Of a DNA stretch of 8,095 bases, positions 1 to 6,786 are shown piece after piece. The DNA comes from Proteiniphilum sp. (GTDB lineage: Bacteria; Bacteroidota; Bacteroidia; Bacteroidales; Dysgonomonadaceae), in NCBI GenBank assembly GCA_016649795.1, contig JAENWZ010000091.1, forward strand, positions 1-8,095, given 5' to 3'. The notes under the pieces are model-generated. The model worked only from the letters and a program-made list of their open reading frames with translations. It was not told where the DNA came from and ran no database searches. Every line of letters starts with the position of its first letter. The first letter of the stretch is position 1. Position numbers and translations under genes: made by a program.

Positions 1-738
1 ATCATGGGGTTTGAGTCGGTCTATCTGCTGCTACAGACGGTCATCGTCTATATTTACGGCGACACCACTTTCAAGGTACTGAGCAGCATCGACAATTTCA
101 TGCTCTCCGTCGCCAGTATGATAGGCTTTGCCTTCCTGATCTACCTGCTGATCTACAGGAAAGGAAAAAACAATCTCTACCTGTTGCTGCTCGTAGGGAT
201 TATTCTGGGTACCCTGTTTAACAGCCTTAGCTCTTTCTTGCAGCTGCTGATCGATCCGAACGACTATTTCATCGTGCAGGGGAAGATGTTCGCCACCTTC
301 AACAAGATCAATAACGATCTGCTCTGGCCTTCCACCGCTGTGATGACCGTGATACTGATCGCTGGCTTCAGGATGACCCGCTACCTTGATGTGCTGGCTT
401 TGGGCAGGGATCAGGCCATCAACCTGGGACTGAGCTATAACCGTATGGTACAGCTTTTCCTGGTGATCATCGCCATCATGGTGTCTGTCTCCACTGCGCT
501 GGTGGGACCCATCACCTTTCTCGGGCTGCTGGTGACCAATCTCACCTATGAGCTGTTCAAAACACACCGACATTCCGTGATTATTGCAGCCTGTTGTCTT
601 GTGACAGCCATCACGTTGCTCGGAGGTCAGTTTGTGATGGAGCGTCTCTTCAACCTCTCCATCCCTGTCAGTGCGATTATCAATCTTGCAGGAGGGGTCT
701 ATTTTATCTATCTGCTATTACGCGTTAAAAAACTATGA
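1..738 (+). CDS. iron-siderophore ABC transporter permease, FecCD family (5' end cut off)
   Basis: Inner-membrane permease subunit that would pass an iron-chelate from the binding protein into the cytoplasm. About 245 residues are visible and the frame is open to the window edge; family members have about 310-330 residues, so roughly 70 are missing and the Met at base 4 is most likely internal. Counting from that Met, hydrophobic segments lie near 32-51, 58-75, 110-124, 148-180, 190-211 and 222-240. The stretch LALGRDQAINLGL (131-143) matches the cytoplasmic loop that couples FecCD permeases to the ATPase, and LVGPITFLGLL (166-176) is the conserved family motif. The C-terminal part (PVSAIINLAGGVYFIYLLL) resembles the YclO/FatC/CeuC branch. 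Its stop overlaps the start of the ATPase gene (ATGA), which indicates translational coupling. Identification as an iron-chelate permease is firm; the actual siderophore is unknown. Confidence 0.9.
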   Translation: MMGFESVYLLLQTVIVYIYGDTTFKVLSSIDNFMLSVASMIGFAFLIYLLIYRKGKNNLYLLLLVGIILGTLFNSLSSFLQLLIDPNDYFIVQGKMFATFNKINNDLLWPSTAVMTVILIAGFRMTRYLDVLALGRDQAINLGLSYNRMVQLFLVIIAIMVSVSTALVGPITFLGLLVTNLTYELFKTHRHSVIIAACCLVTAITLLGGQFVMERLFNLSIPVSAIINLAGGVYFIYLLLRVKKL

Positions 739-1493
739 TTGAAGTAAAAGATATATCGAAACAGTATGGAAAGAAGATCGTTTTGGACGGTGTCAAACTG
801 CAGTTTCATTCCGGGAAGGTCACCTCGCTCATTGGCAGCAACGGCGCCGGGAAGAGCACGCTGCTCTCCATCATCAGTCGCCTGCTGTCGCAGGACGGCG
901 GCCTTGTGAAAGTGGATGAGAAGAATGTTACCGACTACAAAAACAGGGTGCTGGCACAACGCCTCTCCATCCTGAAGCAGTCCAACCATGTGCGGCTGAA
1001 GCTCACCGTGAAGGAGCTGGTCTCTTTCGGCCGCTTTCCCTATTCGCAGGATAAGCTTACCGCTGAGGATTTGGAGAAGGTGGAGCAGGCGATTCAGTTT
1101 CTCGACCTGAAAGAGATTGAGGATGCCTATATCGATGAGCTGAGCGGGGGGCAGAAGCAGCGTGCCTACATGGCGATGGTGGTGGCACAGGATACGAAGT
1201 ATATGTTGCTCGACGAGCCGCTGAACAATCTCGATATGCGCCATTCGGTACAGACCATGAAGACGCTGCGCCGGCTGGCCGACGAGCTGGGTAAAACCAT
1301 TATCATCGTCCTGCACGACATCAATTTCGCGTCGCACTATTCAGATTATATCGTTGCCATGAAGGAGGGTAAGCTGAAATATTATGACACAACCGAAAAA
1401 ATCATCAGCGAAGAGGTGCTGAAGGATATTTTCGACATCGATATCACCATCACCGGCTTCAACGGCAAGAGGGTGTGTAACTATTTTATTTAA
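735..1493 (+). CDS. iron-siderophore ABC transporter ATP-binding protein (FepC/YclP type)
   Basis: Cytoplasmic ATPase that powers the permease encoded just upstream. All nucleotide-binding motifs are intact in 252 residues: Walker A GSNGAGKST (34-42), Q-loop Gln82, signature LSGGQ (136-140), Walker B YMLLDEP (156-162, with D160 and catalytic E161), D-loop NNLD (164-167) and H-loop His194. The length is typical for FepC/FhuC-like ATPases. The start ATG overlaps the permease TGA by the ATGA arrangement, and the binding-protein gene follows after 11 bases, so the three genes almost certainly share one transcript. The short C-terminal region (about 225-252) shows no extra domain. Nothing looks damaged. 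The assignment to iron-chelate rather than cobalamin or haem import rests on the neighbours, chiefly the YclQ-like binding protein. Confidence 0.93.
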   Translation: MIEVKDISKQYGKKIVLDGVKLQFHSGKVTSLIGSNGAGKSTLLSIISRLLSQDGGLVKVDEKNVTDYKNRVLAQRLSILKQSNHVRLKLTVKELVSFGRFPYSQDKLTAEDLEKVEQAIQFLDLKEIEDAYIDELSGGQKQRAYMAMVVAQDTKYMLLDEPLNNLDMRHSVQTMKTLRRLADELGKTIIIVLHDINFASHYSDYIVAMKEGKLKYYDTTEKIISEEVLKDIFDIDITITGFNGKRVCNYFI

Positions 1494-1504
1494 AAATTAA
1501 ACGT

Positions 1505-2434
1505 ATGCAAAAATCAATAATCATTTTCGTGCTGGGTATCATGATTACCCTGACCGGTTGCAATGAGAACCGGCATGACAATCAGTCGCCGGGAGAGAGG
1601 GTCACTATCGTCCATAGTCTCGGCAGTGCGGAAGTGCCAAAGAACCCGCAGCGGGTGGTGGTGCTCGATTTCTCCGCCCTGGAGAACCTCGATTACCTGG
1701 GGATCAAACCGGTGGGAGTACCCAAAACGGGGTTACCAAGCCATCTGAGTAAGTATAAGGATGATGCCTCCGTCGCCGATGTGGGGAGCATCGTAGAGGT
1801 CAACCTGGAAAAGATCAACGAGCTGCAGCCCGATCTGATCATCATGGGGAGGCGACTGGTCGAATTCTATGATGATCTCTCTGCCATCGCTCCGGTGATC
1901 TATCCTACCGTAGTCGGCACTGACGATTTCCTCGAAGCCTTTGCCTCCAACCTTAACGATCTGAGAGAGATATTCGGAAAGCAGGAAGTACTGGACGAAG
2001 CACTGGCTGAGATAAACTCCCGCATTGAGAAGGTGAAAAACAAAGCGGGGACGTATGACGGGAAAGCACTGATCCTGTTGCATAACAGGGGCCGGTTCAG
2101 CGCCTACGGCAGCGGATCACGTTTCGGCTTTATTCACGATGTGCTGGGTCTGCAGGAGGCAGCGGAGGGTCTGGGGACCCACACCCATGGTAACCCTGTC
2201 TCAAGCGAGTATGTGCAGAAGGTGAATCCCGACATTCTCTTTATTGTAGACCGCAGCAAGGTGGTGGGTAACCTTGTGCTGGACAGAGAGCAGGTGGAGA
2301 ATCAGCTTGTGCAGCAGACCACCGCCTCCCGAGAAGGAAAGATCTTCTACCTGAACCCCGAATACTGGTACCTGGCCGGGGGAGGGATCACCTCGGTGAA
2401 TGCAATGATTGATGAGGTAGATCAGGCATTTTAA
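1505..2434 (+). CDS. iron-siderophore ABC transporter substrate-binding lipoprotein (YclQ/FatB type)
   Basis: Periplasmic, membrane-anchored receptor of the ABC importer. The N-terminus is a lipoprotein signal with lipobox LTGC, so Cys19 should be lipidated. The remainder fits the type III periplasmic-binding fold (PF01497): an N-lobe about 49-155 (PQRVVVLDFSALENLDYLGI), a linking helix about 155-182, and a C-lobe about 186-309. The ending EYWYLAGGGITSVNAMIDEV (286-305) is characteristic of the catecholate/petrobactin branch (YclQ, FatB, CeuE). Arginines R116/R117, R195/R197 and R250 sit at spacings that could coordinate an anionic ferric siderophore; that role is inferred. The start is the first ATG 11 bases after the ATPase stop and gives a complete signal peptide. 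No clear terminator hairpin follows the stop. Confident as an iron-chelate receptor; the ligand is not determinable here. Confidence 0.9.
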   Translation: MQKSIIIFVLGIMITLTGCNENRHDNQSPGERVTIVHSLGSAEVPKNPQRVVVLDFSALENLDYLGIKPVGVPKTGLPSHLSKYKDDASVADVGSIVEVNLEKINELQPDLIIMGRRLVEFYDDLSAIAPVIYPTVVGTDDFLEAFASNLNDLREIFGKQEVLDEALAEINSRIEKVKNKAGTYDGKALILLHNRGRFSAYGSGSRFGFIHDVLGLQEAAEGLGTHTHGNPVSSEYVQKVNPDILFIVDRSKVVGNLVLDREQVENQLVQQTTASREGKIFYLNPEYWYLAGGGITSVNAMIDEVDQAF

Positions 2435-2449
2435 TGATCTTGCCTAACC

Positions 2450-2483
2450 AATTGAGATAGAATAGATAAATTGAGATCAATTT
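2450..2483 (+). promoter_or_regulatory. candidate operator: palindrome plus direct repeat at the promoter of the ArsC-like/dus operon
   Basis: AAATTGA-GA-TCAATTT (2468-2483) is a perfect 7-base inverted repeat around a 2-base centre. Its right arm overlaps the -33 TTTG of the promoter at 2481-2512. The left part AATTGAGAT (2469-2477) is also present as a direct copy at 2450-2458, 19 bases upstream start to start, about two helical turns. The placement suits a repressor or activator site, but the tract is AT-rich and the regulator is unknown. As RNA it could form only a weak stem, so I do not call it a terminator of the upstream operon. Confidence 0.35.
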
Positions 2484-2512
2484 GTCTGTTCTCTTTTTAT
2501 TCCCTATTTTTG
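2481..2512 (+). promoter_or_regulatory. Bacteroidota-type housekeeping promoter for the ArsC-like/dus operon
   Basis: A -33 element TTTG (2481-2484) is followed after 20 bases by TATTTTTG (2505-2512), a perfect match to the -7 consensus TAnnTTTG used by the primary sigma factor of this phylum. Transcription should start near 2517-2520, giving a leader of about 93 bases before the ATG at 2612. Within that leader ATCGG (around 2560) and CCGAT (around 2591) could pair, but I see no recognised riboswitch. Confidence 0.7.
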
Positions 2513-2611
2513 TAGCTCCATAATATAGAGATAAAACAATAATCGCAGCAGACATTCGATCGGCTACGGAGAACAGACAGGAGCAGTTGCACCGATTAAT
2601 CATAATAAAAG

Positions 2612-3049
2612 ATGAAACCACTGTTTATACAATATCCCAAATGCGGCACCTGCCGCAAGGCGGCCCAATGGCTGGAGATGAATAAGATAGATGTCGTGTC
2701 GCGACATATCGTGGAGGAGACCCCGACCAGGGCAGAGCTTTCGGAGTGGATCGACAGAAGCGGACTGCCCATCAGTAAGTTCTTCAATACATCGGGAATG
2801 GTTTACAAAGAGCAGAACGTGAAGGAGAAGGTAAAAACGTCTTCCCCGGATGAGTTGCTCGATATTCTGGCTTCCAACGGCATGGTGATAAAACGTCCCA
2901 TCGTTGTAACGGATGATTTTATGTTGGTGGGTTTTAACGAGATAGAATGGAAGAGCAAGCTGGGATTGCTCCCGTTCAGGCCGAATGTCCCGACAATAGA
3001 AACGAATAGAATAATTAATGAAGATAGCCAATATAGAATTTCCCGATAA
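2612..3049 (+). CDS. Spx/ArsC-like thioredoxin-fold protein (arsenate reductase family)
   Basis: Small cytoplasmic protein of the ArsC/Spx/YusI family (thioredoxin-like fold with a helical insertion). Visible family marks are the N-terminal redox motif C11-G-T-C14 followed by RKA, the segment FFNTSG (57-62), KRPIV (94-98, with conserved R95), and VGFNEIEW (106-113). Typical members end soon after this last motif, near 115-120 residues; here about 28 further residues (118-145) run into the next gene. That tail has no obvious domain and may be a readthrough extension after loss of an ancestral stop. The CxxC resembles the Spx/YusI group rather than classical plasmid ArsC, and no ars genes are nearby, so real arsenate reduction is unproven. 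It heads a two-gene unit with the tRNA dihydrouridine synthase and overlaps it by 32 bases. Confidence 0.8.
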   Translation: MKPLFIQYPKCGTCRKAAQWLEMNKIDVVSRHIVEETPTRAELSEWIDRSGLPISKFFNTSGMVYKEQNVKEKVKTSSPDELLDILASNGMVIKRPIVVTDDFMLVGFNEIEWKSKLGLLPFRPNVPTIETNRIINEDSQYRISR

Positions 3050-4037
3050 TCCTGTTTTCCTTGCACCGATGGAGGATGTGACCGATATCGGCTTCCGTCT
3101 GCTCTGCAAGCGGTTCGGAGCGGATATGGTCTACACTGAGTTTGTGTCGAGTGATGCGCTGATCCGCGATGTGAAAAAGACGAAGGAGAAGATTCTCTTC
3201 AGGGAGGAGGAGCGTCCCATTGGTATCCAGATCTACGGGAGCGATCCCGATGCGATGGTGGAGGCAGCCAGGATATGCGAGGAATCGGATCCCGATCTGA
3301 TCGACATCAATTTCGGTTGTCCCGTGAAGAAGATCGCCGGCAGAGGTGCCGGATCGGGGATGATGCGCACGCCGGATGTGATGCTCGAGATCACCAAGAA
3401 GGTGGTGAAGGCGGTGAATAAGCCGGTGACGGTGAAGACCCGTCTCGGGTGGGACGATAACTCAAAGATTATCGTGGAGCTGGCTGAACAATTGCAGGAC
3501 TGCGGTATAGCCGCTTTAACCCTGCACGGACGTACCCGTGTACAGATGTACAAGGGGGAGGCGGACTGGAGCCTGATCGGCGAGGTGAAGAACAACCCGC
3601 GGATGCATATCCCTATCATCGGTAACGGTGATGTGACCACTGTGGAGGAGTGTCGTCAGCGTTTCGACGAGACTGGCGTGGATGCGGTGATGATAGGGCG
3701 GGGCAGCATCGGACAGCCCTGGTTCTTTAAAGAGGTGAAGCACTATCTGCAGACGGGGGAGCAGCTGTCAAAGGAGTCCTTCCGTTGGTATCTCGATATC
3801 CTGAAGGAGCAGATCACGCAGAGTGTAGAGCGGATTGATGAGATGAGAGGCATCCTCCATAACCGCCGCCATCTGGCTTCAACACCCATTTTCAAAGGGA
3901 TACCCGACTTTAAAGCCACACGTATTGCCATGCTCAGAGCGAATACCATGGCGGAATTGTTTGAAATTATGGATGAAGTAGCAGATAAGGTTGTGCGAAA
4001 CGAACCGTTTAAGAGAGAGGAGCACTCCATTGTTTAA
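3018..4037 (+). CDS. dusB: tRNA-dihydrouridine synthase (DusB-like)
   Basis: FMN-dependent enzyme that uses NADPH to reduce specific uridines of tRNA to dihydrouridine. The 339 residues form a TIM barrel followed by a helical C-terminal domain. Key marks: the N-terminal FMN loop LAPMEDVTD (15-23), the catalytic Cys101 in NFGCPVKKI (98-106), K140 in VKTRLGWD, H170 in LHGRTRVQMYKGEADW, the phosphate-binding GNGDV (202-206), and GRGSIGQPW (227-235). The start at 3018 lies inside the preceding gene, but the N-terminus (MKIANIEF, then NPVFLAPM) is what the family shows, so this start is preferred over later Met codons. MED replaces the more usual MAG in the first loop, a modest variant. The protein is intact. 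Assignment to the Dus family is secure; the B subtype, and hence which tRNA position is modified, is less certain. Confidence 0.92.
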   Translation: MKIANIEFPDNPVFLAPMEDVTDIGFRLLCKRFGADMVYTEFVSSDALIRDVKKTKEKILFREEERPIGIQIYGSDPDAMVEAARICEESDPDLIDINFGCPVKKIAGRGAGSGMMRTPDVMLEITKKVVKAVNKPVTVKTRLGWDDNSKIIVELAEQLQDCGIAALTLHGRTRVQMYKGEADWSLIGEVKNNPRMHIPIIGNGDVTTVEECRQRFDETGVDAVMIGRGSIGQPWFFKEVKHYLQTGEQLSKESFRWYLDILKEQITQSVERIDEMRGILHNRRHLASTPIFKGIPDFKATRIAMLRANTMAELFEIMDEVADKVVRNEPFKREEHSIV

Positions 4038-4077
4038 ACCTTCTGTGAACTTTTCACTCAAATAAACGGGAATTTAG

Positions 4078-4117
4078 TATGAGTTTGTCATATTCTGAAT
4101 TTTTTAAATTATCTTTG
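4078..4117 (+). promoter_or_regulatory. promoter of the Rrf2 regulator gene with overlapping short dyad
   Basis: TATCTTTG (4110-4117) is a perfect TAnnTTTG -7 element. The best -33 element is TTTG (4084-4087), giving a 22-base gap that is slightly long. Transcription would start near 4122-4126, leaving only about ten bases before the ATG at 4135. The short dyad TATGA-GTTTG-TCATA (4078-4092) is centred on the -33 box and could be an autoregulatory site, although five-base arms in AT-rich DNA are weak evidence. Confidence 0.55.
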
Positions 4118-4134
4118 TTTGGTATTCCAAGCAG

Positions 4135-4563
4135 ATGAAAATTAATACGAAAATACGGTACGGACTACGGACAATGATTGAAATTGCCGGTTGTCTCGAT
4201 CCTGATGGGATTTTACAAAAAGATATTGCAAAAAATCAGAATATTTCGGTCAAATATCTGGATTATATCATCAGCGCTCTAAAACTTAAGGGGTTGATAA
4301 TGAAAGTCAAGGGCACGGGAAGTGGATACAAGCTTGCCCGTCCGACTGCTGAGATTACCATGCTGGATATTTATACCGCTTTTGAGCCTGTCCTGGTTGT
4401 GCAATGTATTGCGAACGAAACCTATTGTGAGCGTTCGTCACTCTGCTGCAAAGCTAATCTCTACTGGAAACAGTTTTATAAACAATTCGTTGATATGCTT
4501 GCAAACAGAAACCTGGAACAAATTATGCAGGAAACGGAGGATGATTGTTTTCAGTGTGTTTGA
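4135..4563 (+). CDS. Rrf2-family transcriptional regulator, probable Fe-S cluster sensor
   Basis: DNA-binding regulator of the IscR/NsrR/CymR family, 142 residues, a normal length. The N-terminus MKINTKIRYGLRTMIEIA is the family's first helix; a helix-turn-helix follows at about 27-52 (LQKDIAKNQNISVKYLDYI) and the wing at about 56-68 (KVKGTGSGYKLAR). Cys91, Cys98 and Cys104 (with Cys105) stand where IscR and NsrR carry their Fe-S ligands, spaced C-x6-C-x5-C, so it probably binds an iron-sulfur cluster and senses iron, oxygen or NO. Which signal cannot be read from sequence. An additional C138-F-Q-C141 sits at the very end, along with Cys20. It has its own promoter and precedes the YceI/barrel genes by 240 bases, making them its most likely targets along with itself. 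Its codon use is more AT-rich than that of the dus gene before it. Confidence 0.88.
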   Translation: MKINTKIRYGLRTMIEIAGCLDPDGILQKDIAKNQNISVKYLDYIISALKLKGLIMKVKGTGSGYKLARPTAEITMLDIYTAFEPVLVVQCIANETYCERSSLCCKANLYWKQFYKQFVDMLANRNLEQIMQETEDDCFQCV

Positions 4564-4578
4564 TTTTTTTTGAAAAGT

Positions 4579-4601
4579 AATGCTACTAAAGTTATAGCAT
4601 T
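4579..4601. promoter_or_regulatory. 23-base dyad downstream of the Rrf2 gene (operator candidate)
   Basis: AATGCTA (4579-4585) and TAGCATT (4595-4601) are perfect inverted copies separated by nine bases. The overall length of 23 is the same as the operators known for some Rrf2 proteins such as NsrR, and the site lies between the regulator and its presumed target genes. It could also be a small RNA hairpin ending the regulator transcript, but no T-run follows on the + strand, so an operator is the better guess. No second identical copy was seen in the window. Confidence 0.35.
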
Positions 4602-4622
4602 AGTATGGAGTGGAGCCGGAAT

Positions 4623-4670
4623 TTGTCTTAAATAATACGAAAAATCTGATAGTATTTATTATTAAGACAA
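4623..4670. promoter_or_regulatory. long-spaced 9-base inverted repeat upstream of the first YceI gene
   Basis: TTGTCTTAA (4623-4631) and TTAAGACAA (4662-4670) are perfect inverted copies separated by 30 bases. Inside, AATAC (4634-4638) and GTATT (4652-4656) can also pair, so the whole could fold as an interrupted hairpin or act as two protein half-sites. A TTTG at 4622-4625 overlaps the left arm and a degenerate -7-like TAGTATTT lies at 4650-4657. A promoter masked by this dyad is therefore possible but not proven. No perfect TAnnTTTG box was found between 4564 and 4803. Confidence 0.4.
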
Positions 4671-4803
4671 TAACCAGACCGAAAGAGTAGAATAAAATTA
4701 TCTAATAAGAAGGGATATCCGGCATTTTAGGCCGAGTAATGCAATATAACCCCAGTAAACCTATAGGAATAATAAACAATTTAAAACAACAACAGATCAA
4801 ATT

Positions 4804-5421
4804 ATGAAAACAATTATTTTACACAAGCGATTGGTATCAATTCTCCTATTTACTTTTCTGATGGCAGGTACAATGGTCAATGCCCAGACCTTAACCATCA
4901 AATCTTCCACGGTGACAATCGACGGAGAAACGAATGTGAAGCACGATTTCACGACAAAAGTAACGCAGTTGAACGGAAAAATGACTGTAACTGACGAACG
5001 TCCCCAGTCACTGACAGTCGAAATACCTGTCCGCTCCATCATTAGCGGAGAGAAGCTGATGGACAAGAAAACGCACGAAACATTCAATGCGTCAAAGCAT
5101 CCGATGATTCAATTCAACATGACTGAGTTAGATTCGATGCAGGTGAATGCCGACGATATCGCAGTAACAATCACAGGCAATCTATCCATGGGGGGAACAA
5201 CAAAAAAAGTAACGCTGAAGGCAGACGGGAAAGAGGTAAGTCCCGGTGTATACACTTTTGAGGGGGCATTGCCACTGAAGATGAGTGAGTTCAACATGAA
5301 AGCCCCGACAGCAATGCTAGGTGCCATGAAGACGAAAGACCAGGTAACTGTGAATTACAAGGTGACATTTGAAGGGCCGGCTGTTCAATTCAACTTAAAA
5401 GAATATACACAGATCAACTGA
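4804..5421 (+). CDS. YceI-family periplasmic protein (lipocalin-like, possible polyisoprenoid binder)
   Basis: Secreted protein of 205 residues. A signal peptide (about 1-27) ends in VNA with predicted cleavage before Gln28. The mature part fits the YceI domain (PF04264), an eight-stranded lipocalin-like barrel: it opens with SSTVTIDGETNVKHDFT (34-50), has the central SLTVEIPVRSI (69-79) and KHPMIQFNMTEL (98-109), then GNLSMGGTTKKVTL (125-138), and closes with FNMKAPTAMLGAMKT (163-177). Family structures hold a long isoprenoid chain in the barrel; that this one does is an inference. It is the first gene of a set with the outer-membrane barrel 31 bases downstream and a second YceI protein beyond, and follows the Rrf2 regulator. 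No convincing Shine-Dalgarno sequence precedes the ATG; the leader is A-rich, as is usual in this phylum. Confidence 0.87.
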   Translation: MKTIILHKRLVSILLFTFLMAGTMVNAQTLTIKSSTVTIDGETNVKHDFTTKVTQLNGKMTVTDERPQSLTVEIPVRSIISGEKLMDKKTHETFNASKHPMIQFNMTELDSMQVNADDIAVTITGNLSMGGTTKKVTLKADGKEVSPGVYTFEGALPLKMSEFNMKAPTAMLGAMKTKDQVTVNYKVTFEGPAVQFNLKEYTQIN

Positions 5422-5452
5422 TTATTTACAATAAAACAAAGAATTAACAAAG

Positions 5453-6769
5453 ATGAAAAAAAGAAGTCTCCTGACGGCAGCTACGATTTTAGCTACTAGT
5501 GTAGCATTTGCTCAACTACGCCCGACCAACAAAGACGGGATCAACGTATTCGAAACGCCGAAGACAGAAACTGAGTTTGAAGGTTTAAATGTAAAGATAG
5601 GCGGTGCGCTCACGCTCCCCTATACCATGCTCGATCACAGCAATGCGCATGGTGATTACGCGAGTGACAATCCGTTGACATTACTTCCGTTGACCAATAA
5701 TTTCGGGCTTCCGCAAGCCAATCTGTTCATTAAATCGAATCTGGCGGATGGGATCTATCTTAATTTTGAACTTTATCTGGCATCCAGGCACCACAACGAG
5801 ACGTGGGTGAAAGGCGGATTCCTTCAATTCGAAAAACTGCCCTTCCTCCCCTGGGATTTTGTTGATGAAATCATGGAGTACACCACCCTTAAGGTGGGTC
5901 AGTTTGACGTAAACTATGGTGATGCACACTTCCGTCGTTCCGACGGTGGTCTGACCTTCTATAATCCTTTTATGGAAAACCATATTATGGATGAGTTTGC
6001 CACCGAAATAGGTGCAGAGGTTGATGTTCACATGGGAGACTTTACACTGGTGGGAGCACTTACCAACGGCCAGCTCAATCCGGTGTTGCAGGAGGTGGAT
6101 ACTACCCAGGCTTCCAACAGATACTCCAACGGGAAACTAAATCCTGCCCTGATCGGGAAACTGGCATATGACTCACAGGTCAATGAACAGTTCCGTCTTC
6201 GTGTCAGCGGATCCGGTTATTATACTGCCGGGTCACTCAGAAACACGCTCTTTGGCGGTGACCGTACCGGTTCAAACTATTACGGGGTTATGTACCACGA
6301 TGCACCGGGCAGCTCAAACTTTACGAACGGGCGTTTCAACCCTGGTTTCAGCGACAAGGTAAGTGCAGTGATGGGTAACCTGTTTCTGAAGTATTCACCT
6401 GTAGACGGTGTATCGTTCGAGTCGTTCACGACCATCGAACAGGCCAAGGGACGGAAAGCCAGTGAGTCGGAAATCAGAAAAGCCAATCAGTTCGTTACCG
6501 ACCTGGTTGTACGCTTTGGCGCCGATGAACAATTCTATGTGGGCGGTCGATACAACACACTGAAAGTAGATATGGCTGCGGCAGGAAATGTACCGGCTTT
6601 CAAAGCGGATATCAATCGCGCTGCCATAGCCGCCGGATGGTACATGACGAATAATATCATGGCCAAGATCGAATATGTATCACAGAAATACAATGACTTC
6701 CCTGAAAGCAGCATTTTCGCTGAAGCACAATTTGATGGATTGATGCTTGCAGGATCCATTGCATTCTAA
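5453..6769 (+). CDS. outer-membrane beta-barrel protein, porin-like
   Basis: Exported protein of 438 residues with signal peptide MKKRSLLTAATILATSVAFA and predicted cleavage before Gln21. The mature part has many alternating polar/hydrophobic strands with aromatic girdle residues (for example ANLFIKSNLADGIYLNFELY, KVGQFDVNYGD, NLFLKYSPVDGVSFESFTT, FYVGGRYNTLKVDM). It ends in GLMLAGSIAF, with the terminal Phe typical of barrels inserted by the Bam machinery. The segment GDAHFRRSDGGLTFYNPF (about 157-174) is polar and could be an inward loop. I do not recognise a named family with certainty; the architecture recalls phosphate-selective-type (OprO/P-like) porins, but substrate is unknown. There is no plug domain, so it is not a TonB-dependent receptor. 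It sits between two YceI genes, 31 bases after the first and 71 before the second, which suggests a shared role at the outer membrane. Confidence 0.72.
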   Translation: MKKRSLLTAATILATSVAFAQLRPTNKDGINVFETPKTETEFEGLNVKIGGALTLPYTMLDHSNAHGDYASDNPLTLLPLTNNFGLPQANLFIKSNLADGIYLNFELYLASRHHNETWVKGGFLQFEKLPFLPWDFVDEIMEYTTLKVGQFDVNYGDAHFRRSDGGLTFYNPFMENHIMDEFATEIGAEVDVHMGDFTLVGALTNGQLNPVLQEVDTTQASNRYSNGKLNPALIGKLAYDSQVNEQFRLRVSGSGYYTAGSLRNTLFGGDRTGSNYYGVMYHDAPGSSNFTNGRFNPGFSDKVSAVMGNLFLKYSPVDGVSFESFTTIEQAKGRKASESEIRKANQFVTDLVVRFGADEQFYVGGRYNTLKVDMAAAGNVPAFKADINRAAIAAGWYMTNNIMAKIEYVSQKYNDFPESSIFAEAQFDGLMLAGSIAF

Positions 6770-6786
6770 ACTGTATTTCATCAAAG

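Noticed and set aside
31..573. Long antisense open frame of 180 codons opposite the permease gene
   Set aside because: The product is rich in His, Gln and Asp without family marks, as expected for the reverse of a membrane-protein gene, and the + strand frame is clearly a FecCD permease.
708..1337. Antisense open frame of 209 codons opposite the ATPase gene
   Set aside because: It overlaps a complete ATPase with all motifs; the antisense product shows no recognisable domain.
2612..3049. Arsenic resistance function for the ArsC-like gene
   Set aside because: No ArsR, ArsB or Acr3 gene is nearby, and the CGTC motif fits the Spx/YusI-type branch better than a dedicated arsenate reductase.
2600..3109. 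Antisense open frames opposite the ArsC-like gene and the dus start
   Set aside because: They would cover the promoter-proximal start of a well-supported operon and encode low-complexity, motif-free peptides.
4564..4571. T-run right after the Rrf2 stop as a rho-independent terminator
   Set aside because: No hairpin precedes it, and the AATGCTA/TAGCATT dyad comes after it, the wrong order for the + strand.
6168..6362. Alternative + strand open frame inside the barrel gene
   Set aside because: It lies fully within the continuous 438-codon barrel frame and shows no domain or signal.
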